Below are positions 20,701-31,843 of a DNA stretch of 64,000 bases, piece by piece. A program made the position numbers and the translations under genes. The notes beneath the pieces were generated by a model. It made no database searches. It worked only from the letters and a program-made list of their open reading frames with translations, and was not told the origin of the DNA. This stretch comes from Cylicocyclus nassatus (taxonomy: Eukaryota > Nematoda > Chromadorea > Rhabditida > Strongylidae), in assembly GCA_958299035.1 (NCBI GenBank), contig CATQJL010000223.1, positions 78,571,600 through 78,635,599 of the forward strand, read 5' to 3'. The stretch's first letter is position 1. Every line of letters starts with the position of its first letter.

Positions 20701-22133
20701 GCGCTCTGCGATGGAGTTCACTTGTTTGCTCATATCAGAGTATTTGAGATACAAGTGCATTTACGAAATAAAAGCTTATACGAAAGTGACTGTCTGCAAC
20801 TGTTTGTGAACTTGATAAGTTCTTGTGATGCAGAAAGATTTTCGGTCTCTGTCGATAATTCCTTCCCAATTTTGATTACGGCAAAAGTCCAATCAGCAAT
20901 AGTGCATCATGCGCAATATCCTTAACTACAATCAATTATGTTTGCCTGTAATTGAAACGAAGCAATGATAACTGCATAGCTTCACATTTTCTGTGTGTAC
21001 TTTTCTCACTGACAAGTACTTAAAACATGAAGGCATATAAGCTTTCGAAAAAGTTCTGGATAGTGACACGGTTGCACCCGATAATTTTGCATATATTTTG
21101 AAAAGATGATAATAGTGCTTCCGTGGCGTAAATTGTTGAGTTGGTGACTAGGTACTCACCCAAAGGGCACTGACCACGTGGTCTTTCATCTTTATTCAAA
21201 AGCACAATGCTCGGGAAGGGAGGGCGAGTCTCTTCCTTTTGCAATCTCCCCATAGCAATTGCGTGAGTGGTGGCAGCCACGTCACGTGGTTCCATGTGGA
21301 TTGCTTCCTACAAAGTTCTTTGCTGAGGCTGACACTCTGAGTCCAATAAAATTCATTGCTTACCACTTTAGTAGAAGGCGAAGAGGAACGCGCGTAAATT
21401 CCAGTGCTTGACGAAACCGACAAAGGAATTGTTTTTGTTCCAGCAGTAAGATAAGTTGTACTAGGTCGAGTAGGTTCGGCTCTACTAGAAGGTAACGGTG
21501 TTGTTCCTGTGAAGAGGCGGAGTCCTTGTGTGGGAGACAATTCTGATGATGTTTTCGAGGTCAGTGGAGTGTTTCCCGTAAACAGCTTGTACTTCTGTGT
21601 TGCAACTCTGAAAATGAAACAATACTACGCAAGCTTCCAGGCTCATGTTCAATTCACTCACGGAGCTTTCGGAATAGAGAAGTACGCAGTATTTTGTGTA
21701 ATGTTTGTCAAAAACTTCTGATGGTTAGCAATGTTACTTTTGCTCAATGCAAATTGTTGCTAAAAACTCGCACTTGATATCAGTTCAAGTTGCAGTAATT
21801 AATCAAAGGGTGCATACTTCATAATCGAGATATAACACTTAAGCGTTTGTTTAAAATTACATGCGCCTTTGCACTTCTATAAAAAGGAGTATGAAATTCT
21901 ACTGACCAGCGATGAATCTTTGCTTTCTGAATCCTTTGGACGTTCCAGTAGATGATGATGATGCCCATGTGTTGCTTAGAATATCAGATAGTAAAACAGA
22001 GCAAATTCTTCTCTGCCTTACGTCTCATTGCTATTTCTTTCAACTTGAATTCAAGCTCTTTCCTTGATTTTCCTTCCTGCTCATAACGCTTTTGCAAGCT
22101 TTCCGATTTACTGCGAATCCTACGTCTGTACAT
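17566..22133 (-). CDS. Gene M: nuclear-type low-complexity protein, paralogue of gene P; 5' and 3' ends not found
   Basis: Eleven exons join in one continuous frame (1314 nt, 438 codons). On minus: 22133-22022, 21974-21907, 21717-21662, 21607-21364, 21307-21160, 18516-18326, 18279-18230, 18152-18046, 17997-17912, 17867-17782, 17731-17566. Donors are mostly strong (GTAAGG, GTGAGT, GTAAGC, GTAAGT) and all eleven phases agree. Product, in order: a basic coiled stretch starting MYRRRIRSKSE and ending LKEIAMR; a histidine-rich exon (HGHHHH); two FTGxTPL repeats; a segment with RDVAATTHAIA; a serine-rich region; a lysine/arginine cluster (KKRKRKRKS) that looks like a nuclear localisation signal; FFPYWSGFRQ; and a predicted coiled coil (VYELRLRAEKAKA). 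No known family is recognised. The first exon starts in phase 0, so an upstream exon is missing; the last ends at a donor, so a 3' part is missing. Its paralogue is at 38091-51841, in opposite orientation. Confidence 0.72.
17782..17867 (-). CDS. Gene M exon 10
   Basis: 86 nt, phase 0 to 2. Encodes MSSTSGKPSVSKVETSE and then KWEPQKSG. It matches gene P exon 12 (NATPSG, SKVTTSE). The internal ATG is not a start, because the upstream exon joins in frame. Confidence 0.7.
17912..17997 (-). CDS. Gene M exon 9 with FFPYW
   Basis: 86 nt, phase 1 to 0. Acceptor TATCTAG, donor GTAAGA. Contains PPPPASAFFPYWSGFRQ, matching PTAPFFPYWTAQR in gene P exon 11. Confidence 0.7.
18046..18152 (-). CDS. Gene M exon 8, basic cluster
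   Basis: 107 nt, phase 2 to 1. Acceptor TATTGCAG, donor GTGATA. Contains LRRSSDEASPKDDEKKRK and the run KRKRKRKS, a likely nuclear localisation signal. Counterpart of gene P exon 10. Confidence 0.7.
18230..18279 (-). CDS. Gene M exon 7
   Basis: 50 nt, phase 0 to 2. Acceptor GCCGTTAG, donor GTGAGT. Encodes VSNEKMDNVPSDIIER; counterpart of gene P exon 9. Confidence 0.65.
18326..18516 (-). CDS. Gene M exon 6, serine-rich
   Basis: 191 nt, phase 1 to 0. Acceptor GAATTTTAG, donor GTGAGT. Encodes KAFVIPSRSETL through MNELSASPV. It follows a 2.6 kb intron that shows no other recognised feature. Confidence 0.65.
21160..21307 (-). CDS. Gene M exon 5 with RDVAAT segment
   Basis: 148 nt, phase 0 to 1. 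Acceptor CTTTGTAG, donor GTGAGT. Contains IHMEPRDVAATTHAIA and RPPFPSIVL, matching gene P exon 6 (IHIGARDVAATVHTIA, RPPVSGIVL). Confidence 0.75.
21364..21607 (-). CDS. Gene M exon 4 with two FTGxTPL repeats
   Basis: 244 nt, phase 2 to 0. Acceptor TTCATTTTCAG, donor GTAAGC. Contains YKLFTGNTPLTS and LRLFTGTTPLPSS, then a serine/threonine-rich tail. In gene P the two repeats sit in separate exons (4 and 5). Confidence 0.75.
21662..21717 (-). CDS. Gene M exon 3
   Basis: 56 nt, phase 0 to 2. Acceptor ACCATCAG, donor GTGAGT. Encodes KFLTNITQNTAYFSIPKA. Chosen because both phases fit its neighbours; it shows little similarity to gene P exon 3. Confidence 0.5.
21907..21974 (-). CDS. Gene M exon 2
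   Basis: 68 nt, phase 1 to 0. Contains HGHHHHLLERPKDSE. Acceptor CTAAG is weak, donor GTCAGT. Matches gene P exon 2 (HEHHDNDTRLPP). Confidence 0.6.
22022..22133 (-). CDS. Gene M exon 1 (first recognised)
   Basis: 112 nt, phase 0 to 1. Acceptor TTCTAG, donor GTAAGG. Encodes MYRRRIRSKSE through LKEIAMR. It has the same length and phases as gene P exon 1, and 17 of 37 residues are identical by eye. Confidence 0.75.
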
Positions 22134-22834
22134 CTAGAACGACATTCTTCTATGTATATTCAGTCCTGATAGATCATGGCAGCACATAATTTGGTAAGAA
22201 GGGTTTACAGGAGAAAATCGACATGTGAAACAATATGCTAGATTTCGAATTTATCTGAAGAAGTGATTGCTGTTATTATTTGGATCAACGGTCCTTTTCG
22301 CTCGCGAGATCAAAGATTTTATACGAAAAATTAGTTGAAGGAAATGTCTCAAAATTAATCAAAGCTATAACAACGAACACTCCGCCAGTGTAGCTATTGG
22401 TAACATCAAGATGAGGGACGTGGCATCTTTTTTTTGATGAAGAAAGTCAAAAAAGCAATGTTCCAACATGGAGGTTCAACAAGTTTACTAGTGTTATCCT
22501 TGTCTGCAACGCTCCGCCTGTATCTAAATTTGAAAGTTGGTAAGTGTTCGGTTCTTCCCTTCAAGCTAATAAAAAAGTGCTTCGACACCCATTCAACTCC
22601 CTTTATAGCCTAGTATGTACGATCGCAGACGCTCCCTCAAAGTCCGTGAAAATTTTGACTTTGTTGCCCATTCTGAAGAGATCATTTGGTTTTTACCGGG
22701 TGCCCACGAATTTCGTTCTTAAATGAATTCTGGCTTCTGTAGATGAAAGCAACGACACGGTTGAAAGTGCATCGGAACTCTTGTCCTCTACTTGTAAAAC
22801 ATGTAGTTTATTGAGATTACAAGAAAATATAGTT
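22134..22834. other. No gene recognised; upstream of gene M
   Basis: Should hold the gene M promoter or an upstream exon, but none could be identified by phase or by similarity to gene P. Confidence 0.35.
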
Positions 22835-23043
22835 GAGTAGATTTTCCGCTTAATATAGCAGTGTGCTTGCACTGCAGGTAAAATGCTGTAAAATTCGCGC
22901 GTAAAAAATTAGCCAAGCCAATAATGCCGGCATTCTGCGAGCGCAGATGGAAGGCGTCACAGGCGTAGCTATTTCTTCAGGCGCAAATTTTATCGCATTT
23001 CACCTACAGTGCAAGCACACTATATTAAGCGGAAATTCTACTC
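22835..23043. mobile_element. Palindromic MITE, GAGTAGATTTTCCGCTTAAT ends, copy 1
   Basis: A 209-bp near-palindrome. The left arm (GAGTAGATTTTCCGCTTAAT, AGTGTGCTTGCACTGCAGGT, AAAATGC) is mirrored at the right (GCATTTCACCTACAGTGCAA, TATTAAGCGGAAATTCTACTC). A second copy lies at 30544-30751. Confidence 0.75.
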
Positions 23044-23342
23044 CACTTCACTTGATGAGAGGGAGTGCAGCCGATTTTCAAAGGCTTAAAACCCTGCAAC
23101 TTCCTTAGATGAACAGACTATTCAAGATGTTGTTGAAATCATTTTGTTCTTTGCTTCAGTATATGCTTTAGAGACAAGCCCTTTGAAGCATTCATATAAG
23201 GACCGATTTCATTTCTGCCTCCACAGAGCGTGGTAGAGCCGGGCTTCAATCGCTAATAAGCGTGGGAAAGTGGTGAGACAGCAGTCGCGAAAAAAATGCA
23301 GAGCCCGAGCACAATTGCGCATACAGGAAAGTCTTTGTAATT

Positions 23343-24403
<1,061 letters not shown>

Positions 24404-24407
<4 letters not shown>

Positions 24408-24600
24408 ATATAAAGCTGAGTGCCGGCAAACTGCTATTTAGTGTGTTCTTTATAGAAACTTTTGCGTGTAGACCAATCAGCGTGAAACTTCGCACACATA
24501 CATTTTCGACATCGGCACACCCCGTAGGCTACTTTTCGCGGCGAAATTCCTTCTCCTTATATTGATTTATCGATTTTAAAGAAAAATGAACCTTTTCAAT
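24404..24600 (+). mobile_element. HINE-like repeat, 5' part
   Basis: TATATAAAGCTGAGTG, TTATAGAAACTTTTGCGTGT, GTGAAACTTCGCACACATAC and AGGCTACTTTTCGCGG in family order. It starts directly at the hairpin end of the preceding element. Confidence 0.45.
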
Positions 24601-24679
24601 TGATATCAAACCGCTTCTCACTTCCGTTCAAACAATGGATGTAGAACACATTTTCATTCCACGATGAGGAAGAGCGGAT

Positions 24680-25145
24680 ATTTAGAGCCAGTGTCCAAGC
24701 AAAAAGTCGATTTCGAGATTCTGTGCTTACCTGGGCCTATATGCTATGCTGAATCCCAAAATCAACACTGAAGAGCGCGAAAACGGCGGAAAAGGCTCTA
24801 ACGGAGGAGGGATATTGCAGGTGGGCGGGGCTGTTCACATAGTGGTGCACTCTCTCAGCTATAGGAGCGATCTTCTTGCTTCCGCTAGTCGTCCTAACAT
24901 GATCATCAGCCAACGCGAAACGCATGACATAAAATAGGAATAGAGAAGATCGCTCCTAAAGTCTGGGAGAGTGACATCACGGTGCGAACGGCCCCGCCCA
25001 TCTGCGATTTCTCTCCTGCGTTAGGGCCTTTTTTGGCGTTTCCGCACTCTCCATTCTGGTTTATCGGATTCGGCATGGCGAATAGGCCCGGGTAAGCACA
25101 AAATCTCAAAATTGACTTTTTTCTTGGACACTGGCTTTAAAGAGA
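24680..25145. repeat. Long inverted repeat
   Basis: Left arm (CCAGTGTCCAAGCAAAAAGT, CTGTGCTTACCTGGGCC, GGGCGGGGCTGTTCACATAG, GAGCGATCTTC) faces the inverted right arm (GAAGATCGCTCCTAAAGTCT, GGCCCCGCCCATC, GGCCCGGGTAAGCACAAAAT, CTTGGACACTGGCTTTAAAG). Arms of roughly 220 bases are separated by a short centre: a foldback. Confidence 0.6.
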
Positions 25146-25233
25146 TGCGATTATGAAATTTACCCTGTTCGCACGAGGAGACGAAGAAAGCCTCGCAGTG
25201 GGTTGAGCTGTAAAAGTTGTGCGCCAGTCTTGC

Positions 25234-25460
25234 TCTTGGTTGAATTGAATCTTCGATGCGGGCGAAGCCGGGCATGCCAGCTAGTACCTCGATATTGATA
25301 AAAATCAAATTGGTCAGTTCCAAGGGTATGTGTGTTATAGAAATGCGCCCCGCTCAACCGATTTAGCCGAAACCTTGCACACATATGTTCTCGCCTGCGC
25401 AGATGATGGGCTACTTTTTGCAGCGATTTGTTGGGCCAATTTACTGATTGATTTATATTT
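25234..25460 (+). mobile_element. HINE-like junction: end of one copy, start of the next
   Basis: GCGGGCGAAGCCGGGCATGC and CAGCTAGTA (to about 25288) is the family 3' motif. TTATAGAAATGCGCCCCGCT, CCTTGCACACATATG and GGGCTACTTTTTG follow as the 5' body of another copy, whose end (CCTGGCCGGGAATGCTAGCT, AGTA) may be at 27073-27097. Confidence 0.45.
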
Positions 25461-27103
25461 CGTTTTGCAAAAAATATGAATCCTTTCATTTGCTACCAAA
25501 CACTCTAGCATAAATATTGGAGGGAGGGTTCATTCTCGCTTCGCAGTAATGGATGCGGCGGCACAAGGCTGTAGGAGGTGAGCCCGCTCCAAGGTTACAA
25601 CGCAGTATGCGTTAACTGAGACAACGCTCGGGTAAGGCCGGGAAGGGCCCGGCACAGATCGTCTGGAGACAGACTGAACTTCGTTTTTGAAGCGAAAAGC
25701 AAAGGAGATATCGTTTTTGACGAGTCGGGGCCGAGCAAGAAGAATAAGCTCCATTTATTCGAAACAAGCCTTTCGGACAGGCTATCACGCGATTGACATG
25801 CTCTATCAAGTAAGGCGAAAAGTGCGCGCGATTTGAAAACAAGGCTAAAATAAACGAATTGCTCATTAACAGCGCACACAGAATCATATGAAACCAAAAT
25901 TGGACGGCATACTTAGAAACATATTTGCAAAAGATTTATGCAAAAAGATTTGAAAACTTATGCGAAGTATTACGTTTTCCAAAATTAGTCCGTCTCCAGA
26001 CGGTCACCAGACCATCTGAGATCGTCTGGAGCATATAATTCTGCCATTTCACATAAGTTTTGGATTTTTCTATCATGGACGGATTCCATGATCAAAAATC
26101 TATCCCTAAGCATCAAAACATTTTCATATCATTACCTTTGCTTTGTTTTTGCTTTAATTTCTTCATAACTCGCTTTGGGCGGTCGGGCAGGAGGCAGCAA
26201 AGGCCTGCCGCTTCTGCTTATGGAAGTACCTGAGGAGCTTCAGAGTTCCTCGCGCTTCTAATTACTTCTTCGCACCTCTAAGTATCTATCTGATAGAACC
26301 TATGCGTGTGGTAGATAGGCAGGATACAGGTTTTATGTTTCTTATGTGAAGCGAATGAAATAGTAAGTTCCAAAGAAGGTTTATAGAATTAGCCCAGTAC
26401 AACACCGAAGGCGGTATGAAAATCAGAATTTTGAGTAGATATCAAAGTATTAATTGGTCTATCAAATCTTCAAGCCGAAATGTTGAGCATTTCTTGTAAT
26501 TTTCTCGTCTTAATAATTTCGGCCGAAAACAAGGAATTCAGAGACTGATAGCCACGTTCCTTCACTTGGCGGCAGTCTTATTCCTTTCTGTACCACGAAT
26601 TCTGAAGGAAACTGCTCTGAATCCGATATTCTATAGACTGGAACCGATCATGTCCGAGATTCAAAGAAACTGCAAGATTTTTAATTTGATCGAAGTGAAA
26701 AATCCTTCAAGAACCTTTCTGTTTGATTTTCTTGCTTGTAAATTTATCAAAGGTGCGAAGAATGATTAGAGGCGCGAGGAAGTCTGTAGCTCTCCAGGCG
26801 CCTCCAGAAGCAAATGCGGCCAGCCTTTGCTGCCTCCTGCCTGACGTCCACTCGCTTTGTATAGATATCGCGCTCCAATGCCAAACTCTTCGCATGCGTA
26901 GTACTCAGCTCCAATTTGTATTTTCACTCTTATCTCACTCTCTCTCAGACTAGTAAAATCTTTTTGTTTTCATCTTCTCCTAAATAGGTAGGTCAAAGGG
27001 GACTTCGTAAAACTTCCGAAAGTCAGGGGAGACTTCGTTTTCAGAAACCCTGGAAACCGATTCGTGCCGGACCCTGGCCGGGAATGCTAGCTAGTATCAT
27101 GAC
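25461..27103. other. No gene recognised
   Basis: Probably the diverged body of HINE-like DNA. Overlapping open frames at 25530-25900 on minus are not convincingly coding. A HINE-type 3' end is at 27073-27097. Confidence 0.3.
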
Positions 27104-27430
27104 TTATAATAAAGCGTTAAGCGTCTGTCTGTCTGTCTGTCACAAAACTCATATAGAGAGCTGCACCCAACGTGCTAAGCTAGATTTATCATAGCACTCT
27201 ATCAGCGTGCATTTAAGCTGTACAAAAGCACAAAGCGATCCATTAAGCGGAACCTTTGAAAACTGTGCGTCAAATAAATCCACGCGACTTTGGCCCGCCA
27301 AAATGGGTCAGTAATTGGACTCTTTCACTGTCGTGGATTTGTGTAACAGGTAAATCCGAAAACATTGACTTCAGCCGAAAAAGTAAGTAAAGCCAGTGCG
27401 AACCTTTGCGAAGCGGAGGTGACGCACTGG
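27104..27430 (+). mobile_element. GT-core hairpin-end element, copy B (short)
   Basis: Starts TTATAATAAAGCG, then GTCTGTCTGTCTGTCTGTCA, and ends in the terminal hairpin CCAGTGCGAACCTTTGCGAA/GCGGAGGTGACGCACTGG. At about 330 bases it is half the length of the other members; internally deleted. Confidence 0.6.
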
Positions 27431-28020
27431 TATAAATCTTCTTTAAGAGCCCGGGTAAGTAAGCTTTCCTTGTTAGACCCTACTATCACAGATATCTTAT
27501 CAATTAATCCAGCGTCCTACTATGATGACTCACTAAAAACGTCTATTTCTGCTCATGTAAAAGTTTGTCTGTCGCGAAGTTGTGAAATCAAGTTGAAGCA
27601 AAGGTTTGAGGCCATTTTCAGCATATGACGTGCGCATATAGGTTCATCATGTACACGAACGGATCCTCGGTAGTTCTTTCAAAATCTGCATGTCATAGTG
27701 CTTTTGACTTTGTTAGCTTACAAAGTCACGATCTGTTTGTGATGACGAGCTGCAAGCCCTGAACTCAATCCCAAAAAATAGAAAGTCACTTTACTGCAAG
27801 GCTTCAAGTGTGTATCCTTTCTTGGTTAAACTAAATCAAACTCTTGCTCGAGGATGTAATATGCTTTTACCCTAAGGTTCCATCCGCTGGGATTACCAAT
27901 GATACGCCGCTTTTCTAGTGATTCACATTTCATACTCGATGGTCAGCATTACTCCGAATGTTTCAAAGCAAATTATCGCAGTTGACATGGAGGAGTATGT
28001 TGTTTTTATAGTAGTAGATA
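27431..28020. other. No gene recognised
   Basis: No exon or repeat recognised. Confidence 0.35.
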
Positions 28021-28651
28021 TAGTCGTCCTCACCCCACTAGTCGGTCAATGGTCGAATTTGAATTCGAACTGAAGCAGGCTGCCCGCGGCAGAGCGCGGC
28101 AGAGCGCGGCAGACGCCGCCCTCCAGCCAACCGCTTGCGCGAGCTTTTTTCTCAATTTCTTCGTGTTTCTTCGCTATCTTTAGTATTGCGGCAATGTTCT
28201 TAACCAGACTTTCAGATTTCGTACCGCTAACTCTTTGAAACAAACACTTTTTGAGAGAATTTCAACCTTACCGCAAAAAAAGAGTCTAGAGTACATATTC
28301 TGAAGTTGACAAAGTTCATCAAATCACATTTGTGTATATGTCAGTTACCGGAAAAGAGATTTTTCATTCAAAAATCTCCATTCGCATCCTTCTTCCCGGT
28401 TTACCTGGAGAAAAAATATAAAACAAACGAGCACAACTGCACAAAATAATAGTTAGCTGAATCGAAACCTAGAACTCTAATTAAGACATTGCCGCAATAC
28501 GAGAGATAGCAAAAAACACGAAGAAAATAAGAAAAAACCTCGTGCAAGCGGTTGGCTGAGGGGCGGCGTCTGCCGCGCTCTGCCGCGGTCAGCCTGCTCC
28601 AGTTTGAACTTGAATTCGACCACCGACCGATTCTTGGGGTGAGGACGACTA
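28021..28651. mobile_element. TIR element, TAGTCGTCCTCACCCC ends
   Basis: A 631-bp unit flanked by TA (28019-28020 and 28652-28653). Inverted arms of about 185 bases contain TAGTCGTCCTCACCCC, CAGGCTG, repeated CGCGGCAGAG words, AACCGCTTGC and TATTGCGGCAATGT. No transposase, so a non-autonomous TA-targeting element. Confidence 0.75.
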
Positions 28652-29392
28652 TACCTAGTGGACGAGTTTGATCCTTGCGTGGCATAAGCCGATAGTAGAA
28701 TATGGCACCCTTAGCCATCAGTATGATTTGCTTAAAACGCTGGCTGCTCTGCCGCGATCGGTTTGCTCCACTAAAAATTTATGCCTGTCCATGTGGTGTT
28801 TAACAAAATAAAGAGTGCAGTTTTGGTGATAGTAAAACATTGCTAGCCTCGGCGAAGATTGTATGATGCACTGGCTACTCGTTAGCGCAATACAGCAGCA
28901 GACTAACTGTGCAGCTGATCAATTATGAGCATGGAACCTACCCAACGCACAAAAGCCAATACTGCGCAACAAAACATGCATGAGATAACGGTGAATATGA
29001 AGAAAATTATTGTTAACCAAATCAAGTTAGACGATGATACACAACAGCCTGAAAGCTTGTTGGATCAATCTTGGTGTTACTTGCCTCAAACACACCATAT
29101 TGCGTCCAAGTCAGGCTGTGATTTAGTAGCAAGCTATTTCCTGCAATTGATCTTTAACCATTGAGCGCTTGTCAGAATGACTATCTATGCAATACTTACC
29201 GGCCATACAGATTACCAAATGTTTTTATGCTTGATGGTCTATGCTTAAAAGCTCGCCGATATGAGCAGTGAGGAGCGCAAAGACCGACAAAATTTATCAG
29301 ACGGCCTACTATGCTGGTGATGAATTGGAGACTGACCAAGGTTTAACGTGAATGGAATGATAAAATAAATATCGAGATTGGCTGGGAAACAT
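28652..29392. other. No gene recognised
   Basis: Contains a lone TCTGCCGCGATCGGTTTGCT (about 28747), related to the arms of the preceding element. A 79-codon frame (28925-29164) has no recognisable motif. Confidence 0.3.
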
Positions 29393-29826
29393 TCAACTCA
29401 GCAAAGTCCCCTGTCGAAAATGCACATTGCTTGAGATGGTTGATCTCGTAAAAACTGTCGTTGAAGCTGGGTTCATACTGATCCGTAAGTTCCGGAACAC
29501 TTCCAGCACAGCGCACATTTCGCGCGCTGTGCTGGGAATGTTCCGGTACTTACAGATCAGTATGAACCCAGCTTGAATGAGGCAAGGCCACCCAGTATTC
29601 GGTATCAGCATAGCGTCTACAATGCGTTTAACGAGGCCAGCGCTGCGTAGCGCAGTCACATCTACGCGCGAGTCACATCTACGCGCATCAATTTCTCGAG
29701 CGTCTTTCTTCATGACTTCTTTCACTTCGTCCAGGCCTTCTTCGGAAGGCTGATTCCGGATGTCATGATTCACTATATCGACTTGTGTTCCAACGGACAT
29801 AACCGTATATCGTTTAGGTTCGACTG
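29393..29826 (-). CDS. Candidate exon or pseudogene interrupted by a MITE
   Basis: After TGTTCAG an open frame on minus gives a protein-like product: EPKRYTVMSVGTQVDIVNHD, IRNQPSEEGLDEVKEVMKKD, ALRSAGLVKRI, NTGWPCLIQ. It runs into the hairpin MITE at 29465-29573. Without the MITE and one TGA duplicate the frame would continue for about 20 more codons. No family recognised. Confidence 0.35.
29465..29573. mobile_element. 109-bp hairpin MITE with TGA target duplication
   Basis: Almost the whole element is one inverted repeat (AGCTGGGTTCATACTGATC, GTAAGTTCCGGAACA, CAGCACAGCGC and its inverse). TGA flanks both sides (29462-29464 and 29574-29576). A 3-bp TNA duplication fits PIF/Harbinger-type elements. 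Confidence 0.75.
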
Positions 29827-30543
29827 AACAGTGCCAACGTGCTGTTCAATCAAAATGTTCTCTTAACCTGCACGATACACGATTACACCTTACGATATAA
29901 CCTTTAGTTGTAAGGAGGAAGAGCACAAGTCGTAATCAGAATTCTCAAACGAAATCATTTAAGCAAATTTTCTTTGAAAGACCTCATACCTCCGTTTTGT
30001 CTTCCGTCCGCGCGATGATACTTTGAGAGATCTCAAAAGAGGCACCAAAGTAGAGTTTTGGACAGGAAAAGCTTACAAATTTGGAAGCAAGACAGCTAAT
30101 AAGCTGAGAAAGAAGAAGGAAGAGTAGCTAAATCAGGGACTACGCGGCTTTGCGAGGCAGGGTCCCTGCACGCTGCAGCCCACGGTAGGGCAAGCGCGCA
30201 GGTGTGTGATTGCACTACGCGGCGCTGGCCCCGTCGAACGCATTGTATGGGTGTAGGGCGATTCGCACGACAGTTATGCCTTCCGCACAGGACCACCGCA
30301 GCGCGCGACACATCCTGCGGCGGCTTCCCTAAGCAAAGCAAAGGGAGGAAAGGTTTGCGGCGTGCGTGACGTGTTCAGACAAGGCAAAATCAGGGTGGCG
30401 CTTGAGATCGCCCGTGCGAAACGACCGTCTCCCCGTCTATATAGAATGTGCCTCTACAATGATCACGCTCAGTGCACGCTTTAAACAAACATTCGACTTT
30501 GATTTAACTATCGCGAGGCGACAAAATTGGGTGATGTACATTC
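29827..30543. other. No gene recognised; GC-rich patch at 30130-30420
   Basis: The GC-rich patch contains AGGGCGATTCGCACGAC (30255-30271), whose inverse reappears at 31491-31506. Its origin is unclear. Confidence 0.3.
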
Positions 30544-30751
30544 GAGTAGATTTTCCGCTTAATATAGTGTGCTTGCACAGAAGGTAAAATGCGATTAAAA
30601 TTTGCGCGTGAAGAAATAGCCAAGTCAGTAATGCTCGCATTTTGCGCGCGCAAATGGCCGGCGTCACAGTGGAAGCTATTTCTTCACGCGCAAATTTTAC
30701 CGCATTTCACCTTCTGTGCAAGCACACTATATTAACCGGAAAATGTACTTG
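30544..30751. mobile_element. Palindromic MITE, GAGTAGATTTTCCGCTTAAT ends, copy 2
   Basis: Same family and architecture as 22835-23043, with the same arms (TTGCGCGTGAAGAAATAGCC mirrored by GCTATTTCTTCACGCGCAAA). The arms are better preserved here than in copy 1. Confidence 0.75.
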
Positions 30752-30777
30752 ACTGTATATGTATGTACCAGTGCGTC

Positions 30778-31470
30778 AATCCGCTTCGCAGAGGTTTGCA
30801 CTGGCTCTTCTATCTATATGCCATACTCATTCCCGCATAACATGACATTAAAACACACCTCGCAATACCCACCTTCACGAATGAATCGTAAACAACTACT
30901 CATTCCGTAAGCTTTTCGTGTGAGATCGGTATTTTGCGTGGATGAAACTTTAGAAGATGAAGAAAAAATACAGAATTAGAACGCTTTTGAATTTTTACAT
31001 GGCTTGGTAGTCGCCATAAGGATAATATCCACTGTGAGCTACATCCCTGCGCAAAAATCTTCTCAAATGCTCAGGTAAAAACTGGCAAATTGACCATTTA
31101 CGCAAATAATTCGTTTTGACGCCTTTTTCGTGGAGTAGTAGACTTCCACCACTTTTTCGGGCTGAAGATCATGGCTTGCACATTCACTTGTCAAACACAA
31201 TTAGACTTTGCAATAAGTGGTAATACAGACCCGATATTGCGCGCCAGACGTTAAGTGGATCCGTTTGGGATGCGATTTTTGAGGGTCCTACTCAATGGAT
31301 CTGCTCGTGCTTTGGCATGTTGGATCAGGATGGTGGCAGTGCATGTTGTGCAAAAAATTGCGGCTTGAGACCTTGTCTGCGACTCGTTCTGTGAATTTCG
31401 TTACAGACAGACAGAGAGACAGACACACACACAAAAACACGTAAACACCCTTAGCCCGTTATTATAAGTC
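30778..31470 (-). mobile_element. GT-core hairpin-end element, copy C
   Basis: Minus orientation: the terminal hairpin (CCAGTGCGTCAATCCGCTTC/GCAGAGGTTTGCACTGG) is at the left, and the start (inverse of GACTTATAATAACGGGCTAA) at 31445-31470, next to a short ACACAC core and an AGACAGACAG run. The body matches the other members. Confidence 0.65.
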
Positions 31471-31535
31471 ATGATGTCCGGCCCTTTACGGTCGTGCGAA
31501 TCGCCCTATGCACCATCTCTGATCCGCCTACCCTA

Positions 31536-31843
31536 GTCTGGCGCCTCCAAAAGAGATTGAGGAGATTGCTATGAGTATCACTGATTTGCTACATCAATTG
31601 CTAAACGAGTACGTGCCATTTTCAGTTTTTGTTTGTAGAGGTATGTCTGCCATGAGCAGTTGTTCTATGTTAGCCGTGAAGCAAATGTGGATATTATTTG
31701 CAGATTGAATGTCTTCACCCGACGATTATAACAGTAAGTTGCACACTTTGGAAGGAAACGTTGTTATTGTGCCAAACATACATGTTATAATATTTTAGAA
31801 GAACAATCTTGGTCCAAATCCTCTTTTATATGGTTTAGACATG
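31536..31843 (+). CDS. Candidate upstream exons, possibly the start of gene P
   Basis: Three short segments join in phase: 31536-31611 (phase 2 to 0, LAPPKEIEEIAMSITDLLHQ then LLNEY), 31704-31733 (acceptor ATTTGCAG, donor GTAAGT, IECLHPTIIT) and 31799-31843 (acceptor ATATTTTAG, donor GTGAGT, NNLGPNPLLYGLDM). The last ends in phase 0, which is what gene P exon 1 at 38091 needs. A 6.2 kb repeat-filled intron would be required. They could equally belong to another gene. No family recognised. Confidence 0.4.
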
